From: Akkermansia muciniphila
Lineage (GTDB): Bacteria; Verrucomicrobiota; Verrucomicrobiia; Limisphaerales; SXTU01
NCBI GenBank assembly: GCA_945874145.1
Contig: CAMCFN010000008.1
Span: forward strand, 1 to 64,000
Direction of reading: 5' to 3'
DNA: 64,000 nucleotides
The notes beneath the pieces were generated by a model that saw only the letters and a program-made list of their open reading frames with translations, was not told the DNA's origin and did no database searches. Position numbers and translations under genes: made by a program. Shown here piece by piece: positions 48,667-58,255 of the stretch. Numbering within the stretch: position 1 is the first letter of the stretch; the number at the start of each line of letters is the position of its first letter.

Positions 48667-49701
48667 TCAGGCCGCCGGGGCGGGATTGGTTCCCGGCACG
48701 ACCTTGGGGTCGGCAAAGACCATCGTGCCCGTGGCGCTTTGCAACAGGCTGATGACCTGCACCTCAATCTGCTGACCCACGAACTTTTGCGCGTGGTTCA
48801 CCACCACCATCGTCCCGTCGCTCAAGTAGCCGATGCCCTGGGTCCGGTCCTTGCCCTCGCGGGCGATTTTCAGGTTGAAGACCTCGCCGGGCAGGATCAC
48901 CGGTTTCAGGGCGGCGGCCAGCTCGTTCAAGTTGACGTGCTTGACGGATTGAAGCTCGGCGATTTTGCCTAGGTTGTGGTCATTGCTGTAAATGCAGGCG
49001 CTGAGGACTTGGGCCAAGCGGATCAGCTTGGTGTCCGTCTCCTTCTCCTCGGGAAAATCGGCGTCGTGAATCTTCACCTCGTTCACCTTGTTACGCTGGA
49101 GGCGGGCGAGCATGTCCAGGCCGCGGCGGCCCCGCGCCCGGCGCAGCGGGTCGGCGGAGTCGGCGACCAACTGGAGCTCCTTGAGCACGAACCGGGGCAC
49201 CACGACGATGCCTTCCACAAAGCGCGCCTCAATGAGGTCGGCAATCCGGCCATCAATGATGACGCTGGTGTCGAGCAGCAGCAGGTTCTCGGGTCGATTC
49301 TCGCGGGCGAACTTCACGTAGGGGATGATGAGGGAGAAATCCTCCTTGTTGCTGCGCATCGCCATGATCATGCCGATGTAGCCAAAGCTGATGAACAAGG
49401 CCATGCGCACCAAGGCGCGCGTGACTTCGTCCTCCTTGTCCACCCACATGAAGATCCCGGAGTTGTCGAACATCCACGCGACCAAGGTGCCCAGCAGCAG
49501 CCCGAACGTGGCCGCCGAGAAGGCCCGGAGGGAAAAGCCCTTCAGCATCTCGTCGAGCGCGATGAGGACCCCGCCGAGGCCAAAGCCGAGAAGGGTCCAG
49601 AAGCGACCCGCATCCAGCAGCTCCGGCCGGACCTGGCTCACGGCGAAGCCGCCGAGGGTGCAGAGGAACAAGAACAGGATTCGGATGGCCCAGATAGTCA
49701 T
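48667..49701 (-). CDS. Membrane PIN-TRAM domain protein (YacL-like)
   Basis: 344 residues. About four N-terminal hydrophobic segments, then a PIN nuclease domain (NLLLLDTSVIIDGRIADLIE with the first catalytic Asp; ETDTKLIRLAQVLSACIYSN and DHNLG), then a TRAM domain (GIGYLSDGTMVVVNHAQKFV). YacL-type proteins are predicted RNA-binding or RNA-cleaving membrane proteins. It lies 17 bases downstream of the mlaD-like gene on the same strand, in what looks like one transcript. Confidence 0.92.
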   Translation of the reverse strand: MTIWAIRILFLFLCTLGGFAVSQVRPELLDAGRFWTLLGFGLGGVLIALDEMLKGFSLRAFSAATFGLLLGTLVAWMFDNSGIFMWVDKEDEVTRALVRMALFISFGYIGMIMAMRSNKEDFSLIIPYVKFARENRPENLLLLDTSVIIDGRIADLIEARFVEGIVVVPRFVLKELQLVADSADPLRRARGRRGLDMLARLQRNKVNEVKIHDADFPEEKETDTKLIRLAQVLSACIYSNDHNLGKIAELQSVKHVNLNELAAALKPVILPGEVFNLKIAREGKDRTQGIGYLSDGTMVVVNHAQKFVGQQIEVQVISLLQSATGTMVFADPKVVPGTNPAPAA

Positions 49702-49717
49702 GATGACTCGAGATCGG

Positions 49718-50881
49718 TCAGCGGGGCTGGGACTTCTGGCGCGGACTGAGCAGCGGCTGCGTCGGCGCGCTGTTCGTCGGCTTGGGCGGCTTGGGTTTGT
49801 AGAACAGGCCGTGCGCGTTGAGGTTGCTCAACAGCAGCGCTCCATTGCCTGCAAACACGCGGCCATCCCCGAGGAAGCTGTTCAAGTTGGTCATCACCAG
49901 ATGTGCGTCCACGGCGAGGGAGTTGACGTTTGAGAGGGTGCTGTTGACCTGCCCACTGATGGCCGGCAAGTCAGTGGAGAGCTGCTTGAAATTGCGGGCC
50001 ATGGCCTCATCCCGGAGCAGTGCGCCCACCAAGCCACGACCGGCGTTAACCTCACCCAGAAGGTTTGTCACCTGACCTGAAGCGGTTTCTAGGTTGCGCA
50101 CGGCGGCTTGGATAGCTGGGCGGTTGCTTCCCACGGTGTCTTGAAGGTCTGCGCCGACCCTATTGAGCTGCTCCGAGAACCGCAACACATTGCTCACTGC
50201 CACCTGGATGGGGATGACATTGGTGGCCAGCAGCGCATCCACGCGGTCCAGCGCCCCGATGGCCTTGTTCTCCAGCACCAGCGCGCGGTCGGTGACCGCC
50301 CGGGTCTGGTCCGCCACCACGCGCAGGCTGCCTACCATCGCCGCGAAGTTGGTGAGCGTCTGCTCGGTGAGCAAGGTCTTGTTCACGCGGTCCACTGAGA
50401 GGTCCACCTTCTGCGCCATCTGATCGAGCCGCTGGATCAGCCCGAGCGCGTCGCGGGCGGCGTCCTGGATGTTGAAGGGCGCCCGGCACTCGCGCAGGGC
50501 GGAACCGTCCTTGGGCAAAGGCGGCAGGACATTTTGCGTCGGGGCGATGGAGACGAACTGGTCGCCAAGAAAGCCCTGCGCCTCGATGTTGAAGACGGCG
50601 TCGCCGGGAATGCTCCGCTGCTTCTCGATGCGGAGAAAAATGATGACGGACTTGCTGTCCGGGGAGAGTTCAACGTGGCTGACGTTGCCAATCGTCACCC
50701 CCGCCAGCAGCACGGCGGCCTTCTCCTTGATGCCACCGACGTTCGTGGTCTTGAGCCGCACGACATAGGTCGGCTTGATCAGCGACAAACCCTTCGAGAA
50801 GTTCAGAACAAGCAGTGCCATGAGCACGAGGCCCACGGCGACAAACCCGCCCACTTTCCATTCAACGCGCGACTGGCTCAT
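49718..50881 (-). CDS. mlaD: MlaD-family (MCE domain) lipid-transport protein
   Basis: 387 residues. One N-terminal transmembrane helix (VGGFVAVGLVLMALLVLNFS), the MCE domain (GLSLIKPTYVVRLKTTNVGG, KAAVLLAGVTIGNVSHVELS), and a long helical C-terminal part, longer than the E. coli MlaD, more like YrbD/PqiB-type extended members. It bridges periplasmic phospholipid movement with MlaE and MlaF. It follows mlaF with a 1-base gap. Confidence 0.9.
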   Translation of the reverse strand: MSQSRVEWKVGGFVAVGLVLMALLVLNFSKGLSLIKPTYVVRLKTTNVGGIKEKAAVLLAGVTIGNVSHVELSPDSKSVIIFLRIEKQRSIPGDAVFNIEAQGFLGDQFVSIAPTQNVLPPLPKDGSALRECRAPFNIQDAARDALGLIQRLDQMAQKVDLSVDRVNKTLLTEQTLTNFAAMVGSLRVVADQTRAVTDRALVLENKAIGALDRVDALLATNVIPIQVAVSNVLRFSEQLNRVGADLQDTVGSNRPAIQAAVRNLETASGQVTNLLGEVNAGRGLVGALLRDEAMARNFKQLSTDLPAISGQVNSTLSNVNSLAVDAHLVMTNLNSFLGDGRVFAGNGALLLSNLNAHGLFYKPKPPKPTNSAPTQPLLSPRQKSQPR

Positions 50882-50882
50882 A

Positions 50883-51629
50883 TCAAAACGTGTGCTCCTT
50901 TTCGTCCGAGATACCCCGCACGAACCGGCTCACCACCGGGTCGGCCGAACTCATCATTTCCTGCGGTGTGCCGGTGGCGTAGATGCGGCCCTCATGCAAC
51001 ATCGCCACGCGCCGGCCCACGGTCTGCATGCTCCGCATGTCGTGCGTGACCACGATGGACGTGACCCGCAGGCGGTTGCACACCCGCAGGATCAGCTTGT
51101 CGATGCTGTCCGCCACCACCGGATCCAGTCCCGTGGTCGGCTCGTCGTAGAAGATGACTTCGGGCCGGTAAATGATGGCGCGGGCGAGACCGACCCGCTT
51201 GCGCATGCCGCCGGACAGCTCCGCGGGCTTCTTCTTCTGCGTGCCGGGCAGGTCCACCATCTCCAACGCCTCGGCCACCCGGCGGGTGATCTCCTCCGGC
51301 GTATGGTTGCGCTCCCGCGCTAGGACGAAGGCGATGTTTTCCTCCACGGTCAACGAATCGAAGAGCGCGGCACTCTGGAACAGCATCCCAAACTTGCGTC
51401 GCACCCCAAGCAGTTCGCGCTCGTCCAGTTGCGCGATGTCCTGCCCTTCCACCAGCACCTGCCCGGAGTCGGGATGCGTGAGGCCGACGAGATGCTTGAG
51501 CAGCACGCTCTTGCCTCCTCCGCTGCGCCCGATGATCACGAGCGACTCGCCCTGCTCAATGGTCAGGTCCACCCCATCCAGCACCTGCTGGTCGCCAAAG
51601 CGTTTGCGCAGCTGGCGGACCTCGATCAT
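50883..51629 (-). CDS. mlaF: MlaF-type ABC ATPase
   Basis: 248 residues. Walker A GRSGGGKSVLLKHLVGL, ABC signature LSGGMRKRVGLARAIIYRP, Walker B VIFYDEPTTGLDPV and H-loop VTHDMRSM. It powers MlaE-dependent phospholipid transport at the inner membrane. The start overlaps the mlaE stop (ATGA). Confidence 0.94.
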   Translation of the reverse strand: MIEVRQLRKRFGDQQVLDGVDLTIEQGESLVIIGRSGGGKSVLLKHLVGLTHPDSGQVLVEGQDIAQLDERELLGVRRKFGMLFQSAALFDSLTVEENIAFVLARERNHTPEEITRRVAEALEMVDLPGTQKKKPAELSGGMRKRVGLARAIIYRPEVIFYDEPTTGLDPVVADSIDKLILRVCNRLRVTSIVVTHDMRSMQTVGRRVAMLHEGRIYATGTPQEMMSSADPVVSRFVRGISDEKEHTF

Positions 51630-52405
51630 AGCAGCGCGAGCAGGCGGGTGAGCAGTAGGGTGAGGAAGAAGTTCGACATCAAAATCGCGATGGACGCATA
51701 GACCACCGCCTCGGTGGTCGAGTGGCCCACGCCTTCCGCCCCCTGGCCGCAGTGCATGCCCTTGTAACAGCCCGTGGTCGCAATGATGCCGCCGAAGATG
51801 AGCGACTTGATGAAACCCATCAGCACATCGCGATGATCGGTGAACCGCAGCATGTTCACGACGGAATAGCCCGGATCGATTTGCAGCAGATGAACGCCGA
51901 CGAGATACGCCGACAGGATGCCCATGGCCACGCTTTCAGCCGTCAACAGCGGCACGGCCAGCACTGTTGCCACCACGCGCGGCACGACCAGGTAATCAAT
52001 CGGATGGGCCGCCAGCGTCCGCAGCGCGTCCACCTGCTCCGTCACCTTCATCGTGCCCAGCTCTGCGGCCATGGACGCACCCACGCGGCCGGCCACCATC
52101 AACGCCGTCAGCACCGGCCCCAGCTCACCGCACATCGACACACTCACCACGGCGAGCGTCGCCGTATCCATCTTGACCTTGTGAAACTGAAAGTAGGTCT
52201 GCGCGCACAAGACCATGCCCGTAAAGGCCCCGGTCACGAGCACCACCGTCTGGGACTTCACCCCGATGAAATACATCTGCGCCACCAAATCCCGTCCAGA
52301 CAGCCGCTGGGTCGCGAGGGAACGCACCACCTCCATCACCATGAGGCTGAACCGCCCCAGACCAGCCAGGACACCGCGAATTATTTGGACAGGAAGGTCG
52401 AGCAT
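51626..52405 (-). CDS. mlaE: MlaE-type ABC permease
   Basis: 259 residues with the MlaE pattern: VLVTGAFTGMVLCAQTYFQF, ELGPVLTALMVAGRVGASMA, AELGTMKVTEQVDALRTLAA, and YLVVPRVVATVLAVPLLTA. About five or six membrane helices. First gene of the mlaE-mlaF-mlaD operon, which is followed by the PIN-TRAM gene. The operon lacks mlaB/mlaC in this window, as in many non-enteric bacteria. Confidence 0.94.
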   Translation of the reverse strand: MLDLPVQIIRGVLAGLGRFSLMVMEVVRSLATQRLSGRDLVAQMYFIGVKSQTVVLVTGAFTGMVLCAQTYFQFHKVKMDTATLAVVSVSMCGELGPVLTALMVAGRVGASMAAELGTMKVTEQVDALRTLAAHPIDYLVVPRVVATVLAVPLLTAESVAMGILSAYLVGVHLLQIDPGYSVVNMLRFTDHRDVLMGFIKSLIFGGIIATTGCYKGMHCGQGAEGVGHSTTEAVVYASIAILMSNFFLTLLLTRLLALL

Positions 52406-52539
52406 GCCGCGCTCATGTCGGTAACAGACGTGTGTGGGACTAGCGAGACTTCACTGCATCAGATTTTCGATCTGAGACAGATCAATTTGCTGATGACCCA
52501 GCACCGTGAGCACCACGCAGACCAGCGACCAACCAACGC

Positions 52540-53643
52540 TTACACGTTGAACTTGAAGAGCAGCACGTCTCCGTCTTTCACGACGTATTCCTTGCCTTCC
52601 ATGCGATAGAGGCCCTTGTCCCGCGCCGCCGCCACCGAGCCGCAGTTCACCAGATCGTTGTAGGCAACGGTCTCTGCCTTGATGAAGCCGCGCTCGAAGT
52701 CGGAGTGGATGACGCCCGCCGCCTTGGGCGCGGTGTCGCCCGCGTGGATGGTCCACGCGCGGACTTCCTTCTCACCGGCCGTGAAGTAAGTGCGCAGGCC
52801 CAGCAGATGGTAGGTGCCTCGGATGAGCGCGCCCACGCCGCTCTCGTCCACGCCAAGCTCCTTCAGAAACGCCTTTGCCTCCTCGGGCGTGAGGTCAATC
52901 AAATCACTCTCGATCTGCGCGCTGATGACGACCGCCTCGCAGGCCAGATGCGTCTTGGTGTAGTCGCGGACCTTCTGGACGTAGGCGTTCGACTCGGCGG
53001 TGGCGAGATCGGACTCCTTCACGTTGCACGCGAAGATGGTGGGCTTGTCCGTCAGCAGCCAGAACGTGCGCGAGATGACCTTCTCCTCGGGCGTCAGCTC
53101 CACCGAGAGCGCCAGCTTGCCGGCGTCGAGCACGGGTTCGAACTTCGCGAGCACCGCGTCCTCGGCGAGGGCGGCCTTGTCGCCGCGCTTCACGTCACGG
53201 GCCACCTTCTCACGCCGCTTCTTCACGGAGTCGAGGTCGGCGAGGACCAGTTCGGTGTGGATGATCTCGATGTCGCGCACCGGGTCCACGTTGCCGGAGA
53301 CGTGGTGGATGTCCGCATCCTCGAAGCAGCGCACCACCTGCACGATGGCGTCCACCTCGCGAATGTGCGTGAGGAACTTGTTGCCCAGGCCCTCGCCCGC
53401 GCTCGCGCCCTTCACGAGGCCGGCGATGTCCACAAACTCAACGGCGGCCGGGATGACGACGTTCGTCTTGGCAATCTTCTGGAGCACATACATCCGGTCG
53501 TCGGGGACGGTCACGACGCCGACGTTCGGGTCGATGGTGCAGAAGGGGTAATTGGCCGCCTCCGCCTTGCGGGTGCGGGTGACGGCGTTGAACAGGGTGG
53601 ACTTGCCGACGTTGGGCAGTCCGACAATTCCAGCTTTGAGCAT
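52540..53643 (-). CDS. ychF: Ribosome-associated Obg-like ATPase YchF
   Basis: 367 residues from ATG at 53641-53643 ([20 protein letters not shown]). G1 GLPNVGKST, the YchF-type [19 protein letters not shown]3 [20 protein letters not shown], and the C-terminal TGS-like domain ([36 protein letters not shown]). YchF prefers ATP over GTP and acts near the ribosome and in stress response. A longer frame extends upstream but is not protein-like. Confidence 0.96.
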   Translation of the reverse strand: MLKAGIVGLPNVGKSTLFNAVTRTRKAEAANYPFCTIDPNVGVVTVPDDRMYVLQKIAKTNVVIPAAVEFVDIAGLVKGASAGEGLGNKFLTHIREVDAIVQVVRCFEDADIHHVSGNVDPVRDIEIIHTELVLADLDSVKKRREKVARDVKRGDKAALAEDAVLAKFEPVLDAGKLALSVELTPEEKVISRTFWLLTDKPTIFACNVKESDLATAESNAYVQKVRDYTKTHLACEAVVISAQIESDLIDLTPEEAKAFLKELGVDESGVGALIRGTYHLLGLRTYFTAGEKEVRAWTIHAGDTAPKAAGVIHSDFERGFIKAETVAYNDLVNCGSVAAARDKGLYRMEGKEYVVKDGDVLLFKFNV

Positions 53644-53848
53644 AAGAGGGCGCAGAGCGTGCGCGGCAGCGGAGGCTTTGCAAGCGCAAAGGCAGCGCAC
53701 AAACAGCGTGACGGCCTGCGCGGTCTCGCCGCCGCTCTGCCGGGGTTGCGGGTTGACACACCATTGGTTTTCGCTCAAATGTGCAACTGTCACCCACCTA
53801 AAGGCCACCGACGTGGCTTTTGCATCACCCACACACAAACCTATCATC

Positions 53849-54427
53849 ATGAAACGTAACTCAATCGTGCGGTTCAGTGCCGCCTTCACCTCCGCACTCG
53901 CGATCACGTACCTCTGGACGGCAAGCGCCACCGCTGGTGCCGAGGAGTCCGTGCGCCAGCAAAAGTTCGAGGTTTTCGGCGCAAGCCAGTGGACCACATC
54001 GGGAAAGATCAGCAACTTCCGGTTCTCAGACAACTTCGTGGGCGGCCTCGGCCTAGGCTACAACTTCACGGACCAGATCAACGTGAACACCGATGTGATG
54101 TTCTCTCGCGTGAACCTGGCCTCGCAGAGCACGGGAGTGAAGCTGGACGCCAACCACATCGCGGCCCATGTGAACCTCGACTACTACCTGTTCAAAAGCG
54201 CACTGACTCCATTCGTGACGGGCGGGGTCGGCGTGGACAGCTACGACGGCAGCCAAGGTCTCACCACGATTTCGAAGACGGAACTTTCCTACAAGGTGGG
54301 CGGCGGCCTGCGCTGGGATCTCACCAAGCACATTTTCGTGAAGGGCTTGTATCGCGCGGCGTGGGCGGACATCCGCAAAACCGACAGTGCCCATACCATC
54401 TCCCTGATGCTCGGCGTCAAGTTCTGA
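53849..54427 (+). CDS. Outer-membrane beta-barrel (OmpW/porin-like)
   Basis: 192 residues with a signal peptide (SALAITYLWTASATAGA). Amphipathic strands in the mature part (DNFVGGLGLGYNFTDQINVN, ALTPFVTGGVGVDSYDGSQG, ELSYKVGGGLRWDLTKHIFV) and the C-terminal VKF fit an eight-stranded barrel. Ligand or pore function unknown. A strong hairpin terminator follows. Confidence 0.75.
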   Translation: MKRNSIVRFSAAFTSALAITYLWTASATAGAEESVRQQKFEVFGASQWTTSGKISNFRFSDNFVGGLGLGYNFTDQINVNTDVMFSRVNLASQSTGVKLDANHIAAHVNLDYYLFKSALTPFVTGGVGVDSYDGSQGLTTISKTELSYKVGGGLRWDLTKHIFVKGLYRAAWADIRKTDSAHTISLMLGVKF

Positions 54428-54477
54428 GCCGGAGCACAGCAGCCCTCCAGCACTAAAAAGGGCTTCGTGCGCAAAGG

Positions 54478-54509
54478 AAAAGCCGCTCCAGCTTCCCGGA
54501 GCGGCTTTT
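54478..54509. terminator. Bidirectional hairpin terminator
   Basis: aaaagccgctcc (54478-54489) and ggagcggctttt (54498-54509) form a perfect 12-bp stem with an 8-base loop. A-tract and T-tract flanks make it work in both directions. It separates the convergent barrel gene (+) and xylA (-). Confidence 0.88.
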
Positions 54510-54548
54510 GAAGGAGTTCGCCTCGTGACTCGGGCGGCTTGCAGGGGA

Positions 54549-54572
54549 GGCAGCGCGGCAACGCGGCCCTAC
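54549..54572. repeat. One arm of the 'gcggccctac' repeat downstream of xylA
   Basis: ggcagcgcggcaacgcggcc then ctac. It ends in the same ggccctac terminus as the element inside uvrA and has a similar inner part. It lies just past the xylA stop. Confidence 0.5.
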
Positions 54573-54577
54573 CGCGC

Positions 54578-55888
54578 TCAGATGAACTCGTTGATCAAGT
54601 TCTCGAGGTATTCCTGCCGGCCGCTTTCGAGTTCGGGCTCGCCTTGCTTGAGGGCGTGGGCTTCGAGCTGCTTGAAGCTGGTCTTGCCCTTCTCGATGTC
54701 CTTGCCGATGCCGGCATCCCAACTGCGGTAGCGGTTCTCCACGAAGTCGGCCAGCCGCCCGTCGGCGCGGATGGCGGCGGCGATCTTCAGCCCGCGAGCG
54801 AAGGCGTCCATGCCGCCGATGTGCGCGTGGAAGAGGTCGATGGGCTCAAAGCTCTCGCGGCGCACCTTGGCGTCGAAGTTTACGCCGCCCGTGGTGAAGC
54901 CGCCGTATTTGAGCATGCTGAGCATGCACTGCGTGGTGAGGTAGATGTCCGTCGGGAACTGGTCGGTGTCCCAGCCGAGCATGAGGTCGCCCGTGTTGGC
55001 GTCGATGGAGCCGAGCGCCCCGGCGGCACCGGCGACTTCCATCTCGTGCTGCATGGAGTGGCCGGCGAGCGTGGCGTGATTGGTCTCCAAGTTCAGCTTG
55101 AGGTGGTCGATCAGGTCGTATTCGCGGAGGAAGTTCAGGCACGCGGCGGCGTCGGAGTCGTATTGGTGCTTGGTGGGTTCCTTGGGCTTGGGCTCGATGT
55201 AGAACTGGCCCTTGAAGCCGATTTCCTTGGCGTAGGCGACGGCGAGGTGGAGGAACTTGGCGAGGTGCTCAAGCTCGCGCTTCATGTTGGTGTTCCAGAG
55301 GGTGCTGTAGCCTTCGCGGCCGCCCCAGAAGGTGTAGCCTTCGCCGCCCAGTTCGTGGGTGACTTCGAGGGCTTTCTTCACCTGCGCGGCGGCATAGGCA
55401 AAGACGTCCGCGCTGCAACTGGTGGCCGCGCCATGGGCGTAGCGGGGATGGGCGAAGAGCTGGGCGGTGCCCCAGAGGAGTTTCACGCCGGTCTTCTTCT
55501 GCTGCGCCTTCAGGAGCTTGGTGATGGTGTCGAGGTATTGGTTCGACTGCTTGAGGTTCTTGCCGTGGGGGGCGACATCGCGGTCGTGGAACGCGTAATA
55601 GGGCGCGCCAAGCTTCTCGCAAATCTCGAAGAACACCGGGACGCGGGCCTTGGCGAGATCAATGCCGCTGAGGCCGGCTTCCCAAGGCCGCTGGGCCGTG
55701 CCCCAGCCGAACATGTCCGTGCCGTTGCCACACATCGTGTGCCAATACACGACGGAGAAGCGCAGGTGATCGCGCATGCTCCTGCCCTCGACCAGCTCGT
55801 CGGCGTTGTAGTGCTTGAAGGCGAGCGGGTTCTTGGAGTGCGGGCCTTCGTAGGAGATTTTTGGAACAGCAGGAAACGCGGCGGGCAT
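54578..55888 (-). CDS. xylA: Xylose isomerase
   Basis: 436 residues from ATG at 55886-55888 ([20 protein letters not shown]). TIM-barrel sugar isomerase: [20 protein letters not shown] with the catalytic His/Asp pair, [40 protein letters not shown] with metal-binding Glu, [20 protein letters not shown], and LGWDTDQFP metal ligands. It converts xylose to xylulose and is typical class II length. Upstream of the start is a 450-base gene-free stretch. Confidence 0.96.
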   Translation of the reverse strand: MPAAFPAVPKISYEGPHSKNPLAFKHYNADELVEGRSMRDHLRFSVVYWHTMCGNGTDMFGWGTAQRPWEAGLSGIDLAKARVPVFFEICEKLGAPYYAFHDRDVAPHGKNLKQSNQYLDTITKLLKAQQKKTGVKLLWGTAQLFAHPRYAHGAATSCSADVFAYAAAQVKKALEVTHELGGEGYTFWGGREGYSTLWNTNMKRELEHLAKFLHLAVAYAKEIGFKGQFYIEPKPKEPTKHQYDSDAAACLNFLREYDLIDHLKLNLETNHATLAGHSMQHEMEVAGAAGALGSIDANTGDLMLGWDTDQFPTDIYLTTQCMLSMLKYGGFTTGGVNFDAKVRRESFEPIDLFHAHIGGMDAFARGLKIAAAIRADGRLADFVENRYRSWDAGIGKDIEKGKTSFKQLEAHALKQGEPELESGRQEYLENLINEFI

Positions 55889-56338
55889 GGCTTCGGAATG
55901 TTGTTTGATTGTTTGACCGGGAACGCGGGTGCGCACCATGGCTCCAGCGTCGAGGGGTGGATTGCTAGTGGAATCGTTTTGCCCGCGCAAGCTTGGATTG
56001 GCGGGCAGGCCCAGCAGGCGCGGTTTGACCCGAATGCCAACGAACCGGGGCGCGGTTGTGTGCGGAGCACCAGCCGCAGCAAGTTGAATAGCTCTGCAGC
56101 GTCTGGGTTTGCCAGTGGTGCCGGGCCAGTGTGACCGCTGCGGCTGGTTTGCGACACAGCCGCGCCGCGGGAGCGGTATCCGAATGCGCCAATGCCTTGA
56201 CGTGGCGAAATTGCTTGTCGGCTCTTTTTGTCACTGCGTAATGTGTCCTCGCTGAACGGCGGCACGCGCGTCAAGTGGCGCGGCGCAACCGGTGTTCGGC
56301 GGCGTCCGCCCTGTGGACGCGGTCAGCTTCGCTGGCAT
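55889..56338. other. Gene-free stretch between xylA and tRNA-Phe
   Basis: 450 bases. No open frame with recognisable motifs was found on either strand. It must contain the xylA and tRNA promoters. The AT-richer patch around 56195-56240 (ttgacgtggcg, cttgtcggctctttttgtca) is the best place for a tRNA promoter, but no convincing -35/-10 pair could be fixed. Confidence 0.5.
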
Positions 56339-56414
56339 GGCTGTGTAGCTCAGTTGGTAGAGCAGCGGATTGAAAATCCGCGTGTCGCCGGTTCAATTCC
56401 GGCCGCAGCCACCA
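56339..56414 (+). tRNA. tRNA-Phe (GAA)
   Basis: 76 nt including an encoded CCA. Acceptor ggctgtg pairs with cgcagcc (one G-T pair), discriminator a, then cca. D-arm tagctcagttggtagagc. Anticodon arm cggat-tgaaaat-ccg with GAA at 56372-56374. T-arm gccggttcaattccggc. All arms fold. The island downstream begins directly past this gene, which fits use of its 3' end as an attachment site. Confidence 0.96.
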
Positions 56415-56473
56415 CTTCCAATTTAACCCAATAAAATCAAGGTGTTTAAGCACTTTGAGGGTTTTCAAAAAGC

Positions 56474-56498
56474 CCCACTGCTAACGCCCACTGCTAAC
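56474..56498. repeat. Tandem 12-bp direct repeat just past tRNA-Phe
   Basis: cccactgctaac occurs at 56474-56485 and again at 56487-56498. This is the position where recombinase arm-type sites usually occur at tRNA-borne islands. Such a role is inference. Confidence 0.45.
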
Positions 56499-56587
56499 AC
56501 TTCCACTGATTTCAGGGACGTTTAAGGGTGTCAACTAGGGCTGGCTCCTTCTTTCCTCCACCGACTCCCAAACAGCCCGCCACTCCG

Positions 56588-57124
56588 TCATTCTGCGACC
56601 ACCGGCACGTCGATGGGATGCCCCTCGCCTTGCCGGCGGGCCGCCTCCCGGAGCTGCCCAATGAGCCCGATGACCACCAGCGGGCGCTCGGCAGGGGTCT
56701 CGTCCATCCGTAGCAGCTTTGTGCTGACTTGCACTGGGACCTGCCACGCGCTGATAAGTTCCTTCAACGCCTGCGTGTCATTCGCGGCCACGAGTTTCTT
56801 TGCCCGCTGGATTTGGTCCAGCCACCCTTCGGACTCATCCAGCATCCGCTCGCGCAGCCTCGTCGCCCGCTCGGCAAGGGTTTCGGCCTTGGCCGTGGTC
56901 AATTGGTCAAGCCGCTGGTCCAGCTTTTGGTCAAGTTGGGTCACGGCCAGCCGCCACTTCTCGCGCTTGCATCGGGAGGACACCGCGCCCGCACCCAGGC
57001 CGTGGCGCTTCGCCAGCTCCGCGCAACTGCCCAAGCCCTGCTGATACTCCTCCCGCACGCGCAGCCAGACAGACGTGGGCGTGCGCTGCTTCCTGCTCGG
57101 TGACGGATTCGCTAGATTTGCCAT
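56588..57124 (-). CDS. Phage terminase small-subunit-like HTH protein
   Basis: 178 residues from ATG at 57122-57124 (an ATG at 57142 is also in frame). An N-terminal helix-turn-helix (VWLRVREEYQQGLGSCAELA, KRHGLGAGAVSSRCKREKW) resembles small terminases and related phage DNA-binding proteins. A helical middle part (LDQKLDQRLDQLTTAKAETL) and C-terminal PLVVIGLIGQLREAARRQG follow. No large terminase lies nearby, so a phage packaging role is not shown. Confidence 0.55.
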   Translation of the reverse strand: MANLANPSPSRKQRTPTSVWLRVREEYQQGLGSCAELAKRHGLGAGAVSSRCKREKWRLAVTQLDQKLDQRLDQLTTAKAETLAERATRLRERMLDESEGWLDQIQRAKKLVAANDTQALKELISAWQVPVQVSTKLLRMDETPAERPLVVIGLIGQLREAARRQGEGHPIDVPVVAE

Positions 57125-57249
57125 GCGCGAGTGTAGCGTCAATTCGGGCCGTGCGAAAGTCCGCCATCAGCAAACCCCGGCGGTTGCCTTGCCAGCCCCT
57201 CCGCTCCGGTGAAAGCATCGCTGTGCCTCAAAAGGACACGGCCCTTGTG

Positions 57250-57270
57250 GTGACACTTTCAAGGTGTTAC
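57250..57270. promoter_or_regulatory. Candidate operator of the Phd/PIN module
   Basis: gtgacac-tttcaag-gtgttac is an inverted repeat (6 of 7 positions) ending 9 bases before the antitoxin GTG. Antitoxins of this type usually repress their own operon through such sites, so autoregulation is likely but inferred. Confidence 0.4.
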
Positions 57271-57279
57271 TTTCCGTCC

Positions 57280-57528
57280 GTGAGCACCATCACGGCAAAG
57301 CAGTTGCACCAAGAGACGAAGGCCGTCCTTAACCAGCTTGAGCAGGGCGAGTCCTTGGTCATCACGCGCAATGGCCGCGCCATCGGGCGCATCGAGCCGA
57401 TGACCGCCGCCGAGCAACCCGGCTGGAATGACATCATGGGCGAGGTGTGGCGGGCGCAGAAGACCATCAAGGTCGCCGACCGCGTGCCCAATCCCGTCTT
57501 GCAGGAGCGTCAACGCCGCCGCCGGTGA
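57280..57528 (+). CDS. Phd/YefM-family antitoxin
   Basis: 82 residues from GTG 57280. STITAKQLHQETKAVLNQLE followed by QGESLVITRNGRAIGRIEPM is the Phd/YefM DNA-binding fold. The C-terminal part (VWRAQKTIKVADRVPNPVLQ) would bind the toxin. The stop overlaps the PIN toxin start (GTGA). Confidence 0.85.
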   Translation: MSTITAKQLHQETKAVLNQLEQGESLVITRNGRAIGRIEPMTAAEQPGWNDIMGEVWRAQKTIKVADRVPNPVLQERQRRRR

Positions 57529-57953
57529 GAATCTACGCCGACACCTCCTCGCTGATTGCGTGGTTTCACCCGGCGGACGAGTTCGCTTTGGTGGTGACTT
57601 CGTGGTGCCGTGAGCGCTCGCCGGACTTCTGCTGGAATCCTCTGCTCCGCGTTGAACTGCGCCACAATCTCCGGCGGCTTTCGGGCAGCTACGCTGCGGC
57701 CGCATGGCACGCCTACCGGGCCAGCGAAACCACCCAGCGACTCAAGCTGGGCATCCATCGCCTCCCCGACCTGCTGGAATGGGGCGATGAGTTGAGCGCC
57801 CGCCACGCGCAGGCTGTGACCGCCGGCACTTGGGATTTTGTTCACGTCGCCGCCGCGCAGCATGCCCGCGCCGAGGTCTTCATCACCTGCGATGTCGCAC
57901 AGGCGGAACTGGCCCGCCTCGCCGGCCTGTCAGATGTGCATCTCTTCAAGTAG
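57525..57953 (+). CDS. PIN-domain toxin (VapC-like)
   Basis: 142 residues from GTG 57525. PIN signature: VRIYADTSSLIAWFHPADEF with the first Asp, an LLRVELRHNLRR Glu segment, and the C-terminal GTWDFVHVAAAQHARAEVFI plus TCDVAQ with later acidic residues. Ribonuclease toxin of a type II toxin-antitoxin pair. Translationally coupled to the Phd-like antitoxin. Confidence 0.88.
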   Translation: MRIYADTSSLIAWFHPADEFALVVTSWCRERSPDFCWNPLLRVELRHNLRRLSGSYAAAAWHAYRASETTQRLKLGIHRLPDLLEWGDELSARHAQAVTAGTWDFVHVAAAQHARAEVFITCDVAQAELARLAGLSDVHLFK

Positions 57954-58255
57954 GCGGAATGCGGTTCACCGGGCTGACAAAGTGAGCGTCGCGATGAGGC
58001 AATGCGGCGGCTCCGCCGAACCCGCCCCCCCAGCTTCGCCCGCAGCCGATTCTTGATGGCTTCTATCCGGGCTTGGCCCAACGCCGGCCCAGATCCTCGT
58101 CCTGCTGCTTGCGTTCGCTGGTTATTAGCTCCCGGCCTTCCGCACCGCAACAAGTGTCAGGTGGAAAAGATTTCTTGTCCGGCCCTTCCCTCCCCCAAAA
58201 CCCCCGACCCCCCCCAAAAGGGTGCTTTCGGGGGTTTCGCCGCTTTTGGGGCGGG
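57954..58255. other. Gene-free stretch between PIN toxin and DUF3987 gene
   Basis: 302 bases between convergent genes. It contains homopolymer-rich C/G tracts and the hairpin at 58197-58237. Short frames in it show no motif. Confidence 0.5.
58197..58237 (-). terminator. Probable terminator after the DUF3987 gene
   Basis: Stem aaacccccga (58198-58207) with tcgggggttt (58228-58237). On the minus strand it is followed by more T and G. It lies just past the DUF3987 stop. Confidence 0.5.

Noticed and set aside
54539..56134. 531-codon plus-strand frame across xylA
   Set aside because: Antisense shadow of xylA, running into the gene-free gap.
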